From positions 1,926,501 through 1,990,500 of the forward strand of contig NZ_MDGR01000007.1 of NCBI RefSeq assembly GCF_002742335.1: DNA of 64,000 bases. Direction: 5' to 3'. Positions 44,395 through 54,012 of this stretch are shown piece after piece. Each line of letters begins with the position of its first letter. Position 1 is the stretch's first letter. Source of the stretch: Reichenbachiella sp. 5M10. GTDB taxonomy: Bacteria; Bacteroidota; Bacteroidia; Cytophagales; Cyclobacteriaceae. The translations under genes were made by a program, and so were the position numbers. The notes beneath the pieces were generated by a model, which was not told the DNA's origin, did not search any database, and worked only from the letters and a program-made list of their open reading frames with translations.

Positions 44395-47050
44395 CCTTGT
44401 CATCTTTCTTGTCCGTACCGAGATCAATGGACGAACCTACATCATAGCCATCCCCTGTTTTTTCCTCTTTTTTCACTTCGGCTTTTATGCTTTCCTTGAG
44501 TGCATCGAGATCGCCAGTAGAGGGTTCTGCTGCTACCTGTTCGCTGACAATTTCTGTCACTGACAGTATATTTTGTACAGGAAATTTATTCCCTATCGCC
44601 TTCCACCCCTTCTTATCGATGATCTCTGACAATTCAAACTCCTTGACGGACTTGCTTCGTTCTCCCTTCTTGCGGTAGCCTATTTCTACTTTTGGGTTGG
44701 TCGTAGAGGTCAAGAAAAGCAACTTCGAGTTTTTAGTATCATTGATCAAATTGTAAGTCTTGTCAATACTCGTAGCTTCTATCGCAAACCGCTTGATGTA
44801 GGAAATCTTTGACTCACCATCTTGATGAATAGCTGTGACAATCCCATTCGGATCGAACTTTTCGATCTTATAAATATGGTTCTGGTTGTAGTGATTAGAA
44901 AGCTCAAATGAGGTCAATTCACAGTTTCCATCTTTGAAAAAAACGATAATTTTATCATCCGCATTGAAGTTACCCAACAACTTGCCGCGCTCGTCCCGAT
45001 TCAGTCGGCCAATGGTTTCGTCATACCAAATATCTGTCCCAGAGAGTGTTGACTTTCCTTCAGATTTAAGTACAACTTTACGTACAGGGTATTTGGTCAG
45101 TGTATTCCCTCCTGCCGCACGTCCTTTGATTTCTATATCCGCGAAATCAAAGTCAAAAACCTTTTTGCGTGCAGAAGAACCTGCCGTCAGGTATACCGTC
45201 ACTAGCTCAGCTTCTCCATTTGGGTTGGCAGTGAAGTAGTGTACCTTAGATCCCTTGTCGCTTTTGGTCAGGTTATAGATACGGTCTCTGGTGATGGAGG
45301 TCACGCTGAAGCGCTTGACCATTGATCGTCCAGACTTACCATCCACATAGGCCATGTTGTAGACCATTCGCTCGTCGTTCTTGTTGAAGACCGCCGCATG
45401 GATGATATCCTTGCCTACAAAGACTTTGTCTTGGATTTTGACTACTGAGAAGGTTCCGTTTTTGTGAAATACAATGATGTCATCCAAATCCGAACAGTCC
45501 GAAATGAATTCATCCTTCTTCATACCATAGCCTACAAATCCTTCTTTGAAATTAGCATACAACTTGGCATTGTTGGCCGCCACTGTCGTGGCAGTGATCG
45601 TTTCGATGGATGAGATTTCTGTCTTACGCTCTCTGCCCTCTCCGTATTTTTTGAGCAGGTTTTCGAAATAAGCCACGGCATAGTCTACCAGATTGGCCAA
45701 GTGATGCTCTACTTCCGCCAACTCCTCTTGCAGGCGCTTCATGAGCTCATCAGCCTTGAACTTATCAAATTTAGAGATACGCTTGATTTTGATCTCTGTC
45801 AATCGGATGATGTCGTCCTGCGTGATCTCACGGTAAAACTGCTCCTTGAACGGTTCCAGTCCCTGATCGATCGTTTCGAGTACGGCTTCCCACGTTTCGC
45901 ACTCTTCTATGTCACGATAGATGCGGTTCTCTATAAATATTTTTTCGAGAGACGAAAACAGGATTTTCTCCAGCAATTCTCCTCTCTTGATTTCCAACTC
46001 TTGCTTGAGCAACTTGACCGTCTGATCTGTATTGATACGGAGGATCTCATCCACATTGGTGAATATAGGCTTCTCATCGACGATCACGCAGGCATTTGGC
46101 GAGATCGATACTTGACAATCCGTGAAAGCATACAGTGCATCCATGGTAATATCTGGAGAGACACCATTGGCCAGCTCTACCAAAATCTCAATATCCTTGG
46201 CAGTATTGTCTACTACCTTTTTGATTTTGATTTTCCCTTTGTCGTTGGCTTTGATAATAGACTCTATCACACTGGTGGTGGTGGTACCAAAAGGAATGTC
46301 CTTGATGACGAGTGTTTTCTTGTCATACTCTTCGATTTTCGCACGCACCTTTACTTTTCCACCACGTCCCCCTTTGTTGTACTCCTCTATATCGATGACT
46401 CCACCCGTCTGAAAATCAGGATAAAGCTTGAAGGGTTTGCCTCTCAGGTGTTTGATAGATGCCTCGATCAACTCGCAGAAATTGTGCGGTAAAATTTTGG
46501 TAGATAGACCCACCGCGATCCCTTCTACCCCCTGAGCCAGTAGCAAGGGGAATTTTACAGGAAGTGTCACGGGCTCCTTCTTACGACCATCATAGGAGAG
46601 CTGCCAGTCTGTCGTCTGTGGGTTGTACAGGATATCCAGCGCCAGCTTGGAGGGCCGAGCTTCAATATACCTAGATGCTGCCGCACGATCCCCCGTGCGC
46701 ACATCTCCCCAGTTGCCCTGCATATCGATGAGTAGTTCTTTTTGCCCGAGGTTGACCATGGCGTCACCGATGGACATGTCTCCGTGCGGGTGATACTGCA
46801 TGGTAGATCCGATGATATTGGCAACCTTGTTGTACCTCCCGTCATCCATCTCCTTCATCGCATGGAGAATTCGTCGCTGCACAGGCTTCAAACCATCATT
46901 GATGGCAGGTACCGCGCGCTCTAGGATTACATAAGAGGCATAATCCAAAAACCAGTTTTCGTACAGGCCCGATACGGGCAGCACATTGTGGATTGGCTCG
47001 TTAGACTCGTTATTTAATTCTTCGTTTGGTTCTTGTCCGTTTTCTTCCAT
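44366..47050 (-). CDS. parC: DNA topoisomerase IV subunit A (ParC)
   Basis: This 894-residue type IIA topoisomerase has a winged-helix core with catalytic Tyr128 (AAASRYIEAR), a QRR-type PVQRRILHAM and a long C-terminal beta-pinwheel (about 500-820). The last 60 residues are Asp/Glu/Lys-rich. It lies 3 bases after parE, giving the usual pair that decatenates daughter chromosomes. The absence of a GyrA-box and the pairing with ParE favour ParC over GyrA. Confidence 0.92.
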   Translation of the reverse strand: MEENGQEPNEELNNESNEPIHNVLPVSGLYENWFLDYASYVILERAVPAINDGLKPVQRRILHAMKEMDDGRYNKVANIIGSTMQYHPHGDMSIGDAMVNLGQKELLIDMQGNWGDVRTGDRAAASRYIEARPSKLALDILYNPQTTDWQLSYDGRKKEPVTLPVKFPLLLAQGVEGIAVGLSTKILPHNFCELIEASIKHLRGKPFKLYPDFQTGGVIDIEEYNKGGRGGKVKVRAKIEEYDKKTLVIKDIPFGTTTTSVIESIIKANDKGKIKIKKVVDNTAKDIEILVELANGVSPDITMDALYAFTDCQVSISPNACVIVDEKPIFTNVDEILRINTDQTVKLLKQELEIKRGELLEKILFSSLEKIFIENRIYRDIEECETWEAVLETIDQGLEPFKEQFYREITQDDIIRLTEIKIKRISKFDKFKADELMKRLQEELAEVEHHLANLVDYAVAYFENLLKKYGEGRERKTEISSIETITATTVAANNAKLYANFKEGFVGYGMKKDEFISDCSDLDDIIVFHKNGTFSVVKIQDKVFVGKDIIHAAVFNKNDERMVYNMAYVDGKSGRSMVKRFSVTSITRDRIYNLTKSDKGSKVHYFTANPNGEAELVTVYLTAGSSARKKVFDFDFADIEIKGRAAGGNTLTKYPVRKVVLKSEGKSTLSGTDIWYDETIGRLNRDERGKLLGNFNADDKIIVFFKDGNCELTSFELSNHYNQNHIYKIEKFDPNGIVTAIHQDGESKISYIKRFAIEATSIDKTYNLINDTKNSKLLFLTSTTNPKVEIGYRKKGERSKSVKEFELSEIIDKKGWKAIGNKFPVQNILSVTEIVSEQVAAEPSTGDLDALKESIKAEVKKEEKTGDGYDVGSSIDLGTDKKDDKDEKDQLGLF

Positions 47051-47053
47051 TTG

Positions 47054-48916
47054 TTACGCTACTTCCTCTACTAGGTCCTTTTCTACTCTTAATTTTTCGA
47101 TGATAAAATTCTGTCGATCAGGCGTGTTTTTGCCCATATAAAATTTCAGAAGCTGTTCTACTTTCGTGTCTTTGTTGAGTATGACGGGTTCGAGACGAAT
47201 GTCCTCTCCGATAAACTCTCCAAACTCCTCCGGTGAGATCTCTCCCAGTCCTTTGAACCGTGTGATCTCTGGCTTGTTACCTAGCTTGGCAATGGCCTTT
47301 TGACGCTCTTCATCTGAGTAGCAATAGATCGTTTCTTTCTTGTTTCTCACTCGAAACAATGGCGTCTCAAGAATGAACAAATGACCATTTTTGACCACTT
47401 CTGGGAAGAACTGTAAGAAGTAAGTCATCAATAGCAGGCGAATGTGCATCCCATCCACATCGGCATCCGTCGCAATGACGATTTTGCGGTAGCGCAACCC
47501 CTCTATCCCGTCCTCAATATTGAGTGCATGTTGGAGTAGGTTGAACTCTTCGTTTTCATACACGACCTTCTTTGTACTCCCAAAGCAGTTAAACGGCTTG
47601 CCTCTCAAACTGAAAACCGCCTGCGTCTGTACGTCGCGTGATTTAGTGATGGATCCACTGGCAGAGTCTCCCTCTGTGATGAAAAGCATCGTCCCATTCT
47701 TCTTGTCCTCGTCTCCTTTTTTGTCATCAAAATGGAGACGACAGTCTCTTAGTTTTTTGTTGTGTAGATTGGCTTTTTTCGCACGCTCATTGGCGAGTTT
47801 TTTGATACCAGCGATGTCTTTGCGCTCACGCTCAGACTGAAGGATACGCTTGAGTAGAGCATCCGCTGTCTCTGGGTTTTTGTGCAAATAGTCGTCGAGA
47901 CTCTTTCGGAGAAAATCCAATACGAAAGTCCGCATGGTCGCTCCCTCTGGCACCACGGTCAACGAACCTAGCTTGGTCTTGGTCTGAGACTCAAATACGG
48001 GCTCCTGTACCCGAACAGCGATCGCTCCGACGATACTGGCTCGGATATCAGCTGCATCATAGTCCTTCTTGTAGAAGTCCCTGACCACTTTGACTACTGC
48101 CTCTCTGAATGCTGCGAGGTGTGTTCCTCCCTGCGTCGTGTTTTGCCCATTGACAAATGAATAGTACTCTTCCCCATACTGATTGGAGTGTGTCAGAGCA
48201 ATTTCTATATCTTCACCTTTGAGGTGTATGATTGGATAGCGTTGGCTTTCGACATCTGTCTTCTTCGCCAAAAGGTCTTTGAGACCGTTTTCGCTATGGT
48301 ATTTCTGCCCGTTGAAGTTGATCGTCAATCCTGCGTTGAGGAAGGCGTAATTCCATATCAGATTGTCGAGGTATTCTGGAATAAAATGGTAGTTTTTGAA
48401 TACTGACGCATCTGGCTCGAAGGTTATCTTGGTCCCATTGCGCTGCTCTGACTTTTCTACTGGCGAGTCGAGCGTGATGTTGCCCGCATTGAACTCTGCC
48501 ATCTTGGTTTCTCCATCACGGAAGGACTGTACGCGAAAATAGGTTGAGAGAGCGTTGACCGCTTTTGTACCCACGCCATTTAGCCCTACCGATTTTTGAA
48601 AGGCTGAAGAGTCGTATTTGCCACCCGTATTGATTTTGGAAACACAGTCCACGACCTTACCCAGCGGAATACCACGTCCATAGTCTCTCACCTCTACGCG
48701 ATGATCACCGACCTTGACCTGGATAGTCTTGCCATATCCCATCATGTGCTCATCGATACAGTTGTCCATGACTTCTTTGACGAGTACATAGATCCCATCG
48801 TCATGTGCAGAACCGTCACCCAACTTGCCGATATACATACCAGGACGGAGACGGATGTGTTCTTTCCAATCAAGGGATTTGATACTATCTTCCGTGTATT
48901 CAACTTTTTCAGCCAT
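47054..48916 (-). CDS. parE: DNA topoisomerase IV subunit B (ParE)
   Basis: The protein is 620 residues from the ATG at 48916 ([17 protein letters not shown]); an ATG at 48937 is in frame upstream. The N-terminal GHKL ATPase has [20 protein letters not shown] and [21 protein letters not shown] domain has EGDSASGS and DADVDGMHI. It supplies ATP-driven strand passage to ParC. It is the first gene of parE-parC-trmH-sanA-like, all overlapping or within 3 bases. Confidence 0.93.
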   Translation of the reverse strand: MAEKVEYTEDSIKSLDWKEHIRLRPGMYIGKLGDGSAHDDGIYVLVKEVMDNCIDEHMMGYGKTIQVKVGDHRVEVRDYGRGIPLGKVVDCVSKINTGGKYDSSAFQKSVGLNGVGTKAVNALSTYFRVQSFRDGETKMAEFNAGNITLDSPVEKSEQRNGTKITFEPDASVFKNYHFIPEYLDNLIWNYAFLNAGLTINFNGQKYHSENGLKDLLAKKTDVESQRYPIIHLKGEDIEIALTHSNQYGEEYYSFVNGQNTTQGGTHLAAFREAVVKVVRDFYKKDYDAADIRASIVGAIAVRVQEPVFESQTKTKLGSLTVVPEGATMRTFVLDFLRKSLDDYLHKNPETADALLKRILQSERERKDIAGIKKLANERAKKANLHNKKLRDCRLHFDDKKGDEDKKNGTMLFITEGDSASGSITKSRDVQTQAVFSLRGKPFNCFGSTKKVVYENEEFNLLQHALNIEDGIEGLRYRKIVIATDADVDGMHIRLLLMTYFLQFFPEVVKNGHLFILETPLFRVRNKKETIYCYSDEERQKAIAKLGNKPEITRFKGLGEISPEEFGEFIGEDIRLEPVILNKDTKVEQLLKFYMGKNTPDRQNFIIEKLRVEKDLVEEVA

Positions 48917-49022
48917 AATATCTTTTTGATCAATCATTGAGATGCCCCAAAACCAAGCATCGTGCGTAATAAACAAACCGTGAATATAGCCGATTTGCTG
49001 CGAAAAATGGAAGCCGTAATTC

Positions 49023-49044
49023 CTCGTTTAAACCTGTAAACGAG
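49023..49044 (-). terminator. Hairpin between the DUF1648-like gene and parE
   Basis: The 8-base arms CTCGTTTA (49023-49030) and TAAACGAG (49037-49044) flank a 6-base loop, 62 bases past the stop of the upstream minus-strand gene and about 107 before the parE ATG. With no T-run it may be a terminator or a leader structure of parE. Confidence 0.4.
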
Positions 49045-49105
49045 CTAACTCATTGGATGACTTATTGAATCACAGCATTATAACCCACTGACTAACAACA
49101 GGTTT

Positions 49106-49570
49106 TTATTTCTTCGTAAATTGTAAATAGATAAACCAAAAAATCCAAAGGACAATAAAAAGAGGACCTAGTACGACCAAAGCGGTGTAATCGGTGATAT
49201 CAAATTTCTCCTTGCTATGATACAAGCCTATGAAGATGATGGATAGGATATAGAACACGTTGATCATGAGAGATAGACCGTTCCACCAGTGGTAGTTACT
49301 CTCCACACGTGTCATGTGTTGAAAATCAATCAAGTCATGATTGACTTGACTACTCACCAGTCTACGGTAGATGAAAATCATCCCATTGGTGAGGGCAAAC
49401 AATCCAATACACACATAGAAAAAATTACTCTTGGACAAGCTCTCCTTCACCAACCCATCCTCATCAAAATACACCCCGACGCTCTCCGGCATCAATGCAT
49501 AATAGTATAACAATACCGCTAGAAACAATGGAACTGAAATGAGGTAACAGAATTTAATTGCTTTGACCAT
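49106..49570 (-). CDS. Small membrane protein with DUF1648-like N-terminus
   Basis: This 154-residue protein has four likely membrane helices (about 8-26, 50-68, 96-118 and 129-150). Between the first two is ALMPESVGVYFDEDG, which resembles the DUF1648 loop (LP...FD..G) of Bacillus and other membrane proteins. The function is unknown. It is on the same strand as the parE operon but separated from it by 190 bases and a hairpin. Confidence 0.65.
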   Translation of the reverse strand: MVKAIKFCYLISVPLFLAVLLYYYALMPESVGVYFDEDGLVKESLSKSNFFYVCIGLFALTNGMIFIYRRLVSSQVNHDLIDFQHMTRVESNYHWWNGLSLMINVFYILSIIFIGLYHSKEKFDITDYTALVVLGPLFIVLWIFWFIYLQFTKK

Positions 49571-49623
49571 ATTGGATTTGATTTGAGACCGCTAAAGTAA
49601 CGAAAGTCTATTCATTATAAAAC

Positions 49624-50451
49624 TCAAACCGCCTGTGCTTCACTACTCCCAAATACTTTTTGGATGATCGCACTCACATAGTCCATGGGATTGGCTCGGA
49701 TCTTTTTTTCTTCCTCCCCTATCAGGTAAAAAATCCCGTCCACAGCATGCTCTGTGGCATAGCCTTCTATAGATTCAGGAATATCTTGTTGGATATAATC
49801 CTTCACCGCAATCGTCTGACTTGTCAATACAAGATCGACTTCATATTCATAATTCAAAAACCCATGAATGCTTTCATACAGTTCCAAGGCTTGGGTCTGC
49901 CCCAATGCTGTCGTAAGGTCTGGCTGAAACGCCTCAACCAGCTGCTCCCTCGTACGTTCAAGAAAATAATCCGTAGCAGCCGTCTCGCCTCCCTGCAAAA
50001 TACCCAGCGCATCGGCAATACTCATCTCGGTGAGAGCAGACATAAAAATAGGCGAAGCTTTTGTAGCAGCCGATTCTGCTCCACGATTCATCGCTGTGAC
50101 CAACTCCTCGAAGGGATCCTGATCGATATTGGCATTGGCGGCTACATAGACTTCCATGATCGTACTGTACTTTACATTCACCCCGAGCACAGAAGCAGAG
50201 CCATGCTGTACTAAGTCTTGCAGTTCAGCGACCTCTTCGGGTAACAAGATCTTGATGATTTCATTTTTGAGATAGCCATCCACAGATGAAGCCGAGACCG
50301 TAGATGAATCTACTCCTTGCTGCAAAGCCGTCTTGAGACCTTCCGCAATTTCCTGTTCTGTGAGTCCGGTATCAAAGAATTTCTCCGCTTCTTCGCAACT
50401 CATCATGGCTGCTGCCCAAATCAATAGGCATAGCACTTGTATTTTTCTCAT
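49624..50451 (-). CDS. DUF4197 lipoprotein
   Basis: The protein is 275 residues from the ATG at 50451 (MRKIQVLCLLIWAAAMMSC); a frame extension upstream to 50493 adds no useful signal. The mature part matches DUF4197, with EIAEGLKTALQQGVDSS, DGYLKNEIIKILLPEE, and a C-terminal ATEHAVDGIFYLIGEEEKKIR. It is lipidated and probably periplasmic. The function of the family is unknown. It is divergent from the mechanosensitive channel gene, with only 71 bases between the starts. Confidence 0.85.
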   Translation of the reverse strand: MRKIQVLCLLIWAAAMMSCEEAEKFFDTGLTEQEIAEGLKTALQQGVDSSTVSASSVDGYLKNEIIKILLPEEVAELQDLVQHGSASVLGVNVKYSTIMEVYVAANANIDQDPFEELVTAMNRGAESAATKASPIFMSALTEMSIADALGILQGGETAATDYFLERTREQLVEAFQPDLTTALGQTQALELYESIHGFLNYEYEVDLVLTSQTIAVKDYIQQDIPESIEGYATEHAVDGIFYLIGEEEKKIRANPMDYVSAIIQKVFGSSEAQAV

Positions 50452-50474
50452 AAATGTAAGATTCTGCTTGTCCT

Positions 50475-50482
50475 CAAATGTA
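50475..50482 (-). promoter_or_regulatory. Possible -7 box (TACATTTG) for the DUF4197 gene
   Basis: The minus-strand sequence fits TAnnTTTG, 24 bases upstream of the ATG. No TTG at the -33 distance could be identified in the short intergenic gap. Confidence 0.35.
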
Positions 50483-50522
50483 ACATTGTCCAAAAGATTA
50501 TAACTTAGTTTTCAAAAAAAAC

Positions 50523-51368
50523 ATGGATATGTCAACAATGAAAGACTTCCTGCAAATAGAACTTTTGCATTTTGGAAAGTATCAAATCATGGTCTATCAC
50601 ATATTGGCCTTAGCAGGGATATTCATTGCGACCAAGCTTATCTTACTGATCATCTACCGGATTTTTCTCCGACAGATCAAAGCCAAAAACTATGACGAAG
50701 GTCGTAGTTTAGCTTTTTACCAAATCGTCAAGTACATATTGATTGTCGCAGCGATCGCAATAGGACTCGAGACGATGGGAATCAAACTGACTCTATTGTT
50801 GGCAGGTTCAGCAGCTCTTTTGGTCGGTTTGGGTCTTGGTATCCAACAATTTTTCAATGATCTAGTGTCTGGCTTGGTCCTGCTCATAGAAGGAACCGTG
50901 ACGGTGGGTGACATTGTAGAATTGGATGGTTTGGTGGGGAAAATCACAGAAATCAACATGCGTACTTCCAACGTAGTGACACGAGACAACATCATGATCA
51001 TCGTACCCAACTCAAAATTGGTCGGGGACAATGTCATCAACTGGTCCCACAACCGTGAAGCGACGCGCTTTCATGTAGAGGTAGGAGTGGCTTATGGTAC
51101 CGATTTGGATCGTGCCGAAAAACTCATTCTCAGTGCGGCACTCAAAAACAAACAGGTAGCCAAACACCCAGAGCCCTTTGCTCGATTTATAGAGTTTGGC
51201 AATTCGTCACTTGACTTGGAAGTTTACTTTTGGACCAAAAACATGTGGGAAATAGAGTACGTCAAAAGTGAGATCCGCAAAGAAATCTACAAGGCATTCA
51301 ATAGTAACAACATTACTATCCCATTTCCACAGCGCGACATCCATATTGTATCAGGTGGCGGTTCTTAA
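50523..51368 (+). CDS. Small-conductance mechanosensitive channel (MscS family)
   Basis: This 281-residue protein has three membrane helices (about 20-42, 64-84 and 90-112) followed by the MscS core with GLGLGIQQFFNDLVSGLVLL (pore helix TM3) and a C-terminal beta domain (VPNSKLVGDNVINWSHN). It opens under hypo-osmotic shock to release solutes. It is divergent from the DUF4197 gene. The ATG is at 50523; a second in-frame ATG (50529) is a possible alternative. Confidence 0.92.
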   Translation: MDMSTMKDFLQIELLHFGKYQIMVYHILALAGIFIATKLILLIIYRIFLRQIKAKNYDEGRSLAFYQIVKYILIVAAIAIGLETMGIKLTLLLAGSAALLVGLGLGIQQFFNDLVSGLVLLIEGTVTVGDIVELDGLVGKITEINMRTSNVVTRDNIMIIVPNSKLVGDNVINWSHNREATRFHVEVGVAYGTDLDRAEKLILSAALKNKQVAKHPEPFARFIEFGNSSLDLEVYFWTKNMWEIEYVKSEIRKEIYKAFNSNNITIPFPQRDIHIVSGGGS

Positions 51369-51546
51369 GCCATTTCACACACTACCGATCCCACCATGAA
51401 AAATCCTTCTTCTAACGGTTAATCTACTTTATAGAAATGCCCCTCGCTTCGTACACTTTTGTGCATAACGCAACTCCCCTCTCTCCAAAACAAGTTGATC
51501 AATTCGTCTCATGGACACGAAGCACCCCTGTTCTAAAAGGTCTAAT

Positions 51547-54012
51547 TTAGATCTTGACACCCAAAGTAAAGTAGAAACCTCGACCGTCAGACGGGATGAT
51601 TCCAGGTCCAGGGTAACCTGTAGCTCTTCGGGTAAAATAGCTATTGTTGGTCAAGTTGGTAACGCCTGTCTCAAAACGCAGAAACTTGTGGCTGTAAGAC
51701 ATCGATACATCCAAAATATGGTAAGACGGAATCTCACCGATTACTCCAGCCCGGTCATCCGTATCTTCTGTCACCGGAGAGTTCTCTGCATCGGTATATT
51801 GTTCAGTCAAATATGTAAACTGGACACTTGCAAGTAGGTTTTTGTACCCCGCGTTGATCCCTGTTTTGAGATTGACAAAAGGAATGAACTCCACCTTGTT
51901 TCCTTCTACTCCATTGTTGCCTTGTACTGCATCTATGTATCTAGAGTCGGTGAAAGCATTGTTGACAAACCAGTTGAGTTTGTACTGCATCGCATCGATA
52001 TGAGTCACCTTGGCCAAATTGACATCTACAAACATCTCCACCCCATAAATGATGGCATCTCCAATATTTGTCCGAACCCGATTGGCTCGATCGTCAAAAA
52101 TGATTCCAATACGATCATTGTAAAGCAGAGAATACACCCCCGCATCATACGAGAGAATGTTTTGCCAATTGCCACGGAACCCTACATCGGCTGTAAAGCC
52201 TGTTTCATCATAAATATTCGGATCGATCTTAAAAGAAGGGCTGACCGTACGAATGTCGCTGAAAGTCACCGAACGATAATTTTGAGATATGTTACCATAC
52301 AACTCAAGTCCCTCATCAAAAGATTGACTCACCCCCAAGCCCAACAAAACAAAACCACGCTGAAGGGTCTCGTCTTCAGAAATCATCGTACGAGCTGTCG
52401 CGTCCCAATACGCCCCATGACTCTCTGTACGAATGTATTCAAATCGGACTCCCGGTGTGATGGATAAATTATCCGTCAAAAAGAAGATGTTTTCACCGAA
52501 CGCTGCAAAATTCAAATTGGGAAAACTATAATCAGAGGTACCTGAATAATCCGGATTATCTACCAAATCAAAATAAAAATCAGCTCCTGTCCCCCCTATG
52601 CCTGGACCTTGACGAGAACTGTTGTGTGCATTGTAATACTTCGCTCCTACTAAAAAGACTGCATCCTTTTGCCACAAACTGTAACGACTGAGTAGCCTGA
52701 TTTCAGCACCCCAATTATTGAACTCTCCAATGATCAAGTCTCTAGTGTATATGTATTCTCCATTTTCATCGGTCCAGTCTGGCTCACTGACAGGGTTTCG
52801 ATTGGCTCCATCAGCCCCTGGAATGCCACGAAATCCTAGTGCCTTGCGATCGGCATCTAATCCAAAAACAGTAAAGCTCAAGTCCGTACGTTGGCCGATT
52901 TTTTGCTCCAGTTTGAATGAGTATAAGTTCCAATTGATCCCAAACCAATTTCGCTCACGATTACTAAACAATGGATCCTTAGCGAATTGTTCGTCCGTCA
53001 ATCCTCCTGCCTGTTGTGCCAAGTAGTACAAATAGGTATACTCAAAAGAAACTTTTGTACGTTCACTGATTTGATACTGTACCCCGCCAAAGTAATTGAA
53101 GGAATTGAAGTCAGAATTGGGACGATAGCCATTCCCCTGTTTATAGTTGACATACGTATAGTAACTGACTTTCCCAATCGTACCACTGAGACTATTGAAA
53201 CTCGTAAACAACCCATACGAACCGACGGTTTGTCTTGTATTGAGTTCTATTTTCTTATCCGTCACAGGTTGTTTCATTTTGAAATTAAGCAAACCTCCAA
53301 ACTGAGTACCGTATTGTAAGGAGGCGGCACCACGGATTACTTCGATCTCCTCCAGCCCTTCAACTGGCGGTGTGTAATAACTCTCAGGATACCCCAGTAC
53401 ATCTGCACTGATATCGTAACCATTTTGGCGTGTATTGAAATTGGACGTACGATTTGGATCAAGTCCACGGCCACCAATACTGAGCTGTAGCCCTCCGTCG
53501 TTGCTCTCGTATATATTGAGCCCGACCACTTGCGCATACACTTGTCGCGCATTGTTGGTGGCCCTGTTCCCTACCATGTTGTCCAGTAGGATTACTTCCG
53601 TTTTTTTGCCTGCATAGATAGAAGTCCCTTCGACAGGTTGTAGACGCTTAAGGCCGAAGATCTCGTCTTTCTTTTGACTAATCACTACTTCTGAGAGCTC
53701 TTGAGAAAGTTCATTGAGCGAAAAATCCATCTCGGTATCTCCATCAATATCCACTGAAACCGTCAAAGTTTCGTATTGATACGAAAACACGACGACCGTA
53801 TACTGCCCTTGGAGTAGCCCTTTGATCTCAAACCGCCCAGCTGTATGAGTTGTTTCAATACTACTCGTCTCTTTGACGATGATCTGTGCCCCATCTATGG
53901 GGGCACCACTCACAGCATCCTTGACTGTACCAGTCAGTACATATTGGGCTTGCAAGATTTGGGTTGTACCCAAAATAAAAACGAGTATAATACTATAAAC
54001 CTTCAATCTCAT
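51547..54012 (-). CDS. FecA-like TonB-dependent receptor of the iron operon
   Basis: This 821-residue protein has a signal peptide (1-22, ending LQAQ) and a carboxypeptidase-regulatory-like domain (about 25-105). The plug has GRGLDPNRTSNFNTRQNGYD and GYPESYYTPPVEGLEEIEVIRG (about 140-260), typical of Bacteroidota FecA-type receptors for ferric complexes. The barrel ends FTLGVKI. The gene overlaps the carboxylase-homologue gene by 20 bases and is the last of the DUF4856-imelysin-HTTM run. The ligand is inferred to be an iron chelate. Confidence 0.92.
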   Translation of the reverse strand: MRLKVYSIILVFILGTTQILQAQYVLTGTVKDAVSGAPIDGAQIIVKETSSIETTHTAGRFEIKGLLQGQYTVVVFSYQYETLTVSVDIDGDTEMDFSLNELSQELSEVVISQKKDEIFGLKRLQPVEGTSIYAGKKTEVILLDNMVGNRATNNARQVYAQVVGLNIYESNDGGLQLSIGGRGLDPNRTSNFNTRQNGYDISADVLGYPESYYTPPVEGLEEIEVIRGAASLQYGTQFGGLLNFKMKQPVTDKKIELNTRQTVGSYGLFTSFNSLSGTIGKVSYYTYVNYKQGNGYRPNSDFNSFNYFGGVQYQISERTKVSFEYTYLYYLAQQAGGLTDEQFAKDPLFSNRERNWFGINWNLYSFKLEQKIGQRTDLSFTVFGLDADRKALGFRGIPGADGANRNPVSEPDWTDENGEYIYTRDLIIGEFNNWGAEIRLLSRYSLWQKDAVFLVGAKYYNAHNSSRQGPGIGGTGADFYFDLVDNPDYSGTSDYSFPNLNFAAFGENIFFLTDNLSITPGVRFEYIRTESHGAYWDATARTMISEDETLQRGFVLLGLGVSQSFDEGLELYGNISQNYRSVTFSDIRTVSPSFKIDPNIYDETGFTADVGFRGNWQNILSYDAGVYSLLYNDRIGIIFDDRANRVRTNIGDAIIYGVEMFVDVNLAKVTHIDAMQYKLNWFVNNAFTDSRYIDAVQGNNGVEGNKVEFIPFVNLKTGINAGYKNLLASVQFTYLTEQYTDAENSPVTEDTDDRAGVIGEIPSYHILDVSMSYSHKFLRFETGVTNLTNNSYFTRRATGYPGPGIIPSDGRGFYFTLGVKI

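Noticed and set aside
45701-46492. 263-codon plus-strand open frame opposite parC
   Set aside because: It lies wholly antisense to the well-supported parC coding frame and has Phe/Leu/Asp-rich composition typical of antisense frames.
49660-50214. 184-codon plus-strand open frame opposite the DUF4197 gene
   Set aside because: It is antisense to a gene with a clear lipoprotein signal and family match, and has no recognisable domain.
51922-52467. 181-codon plus-strand open frame opposite the FecA-like receptor
   Set aside because: It is antisense to the receptor barrel; His/Ile/Arg-rich composition without motifs.
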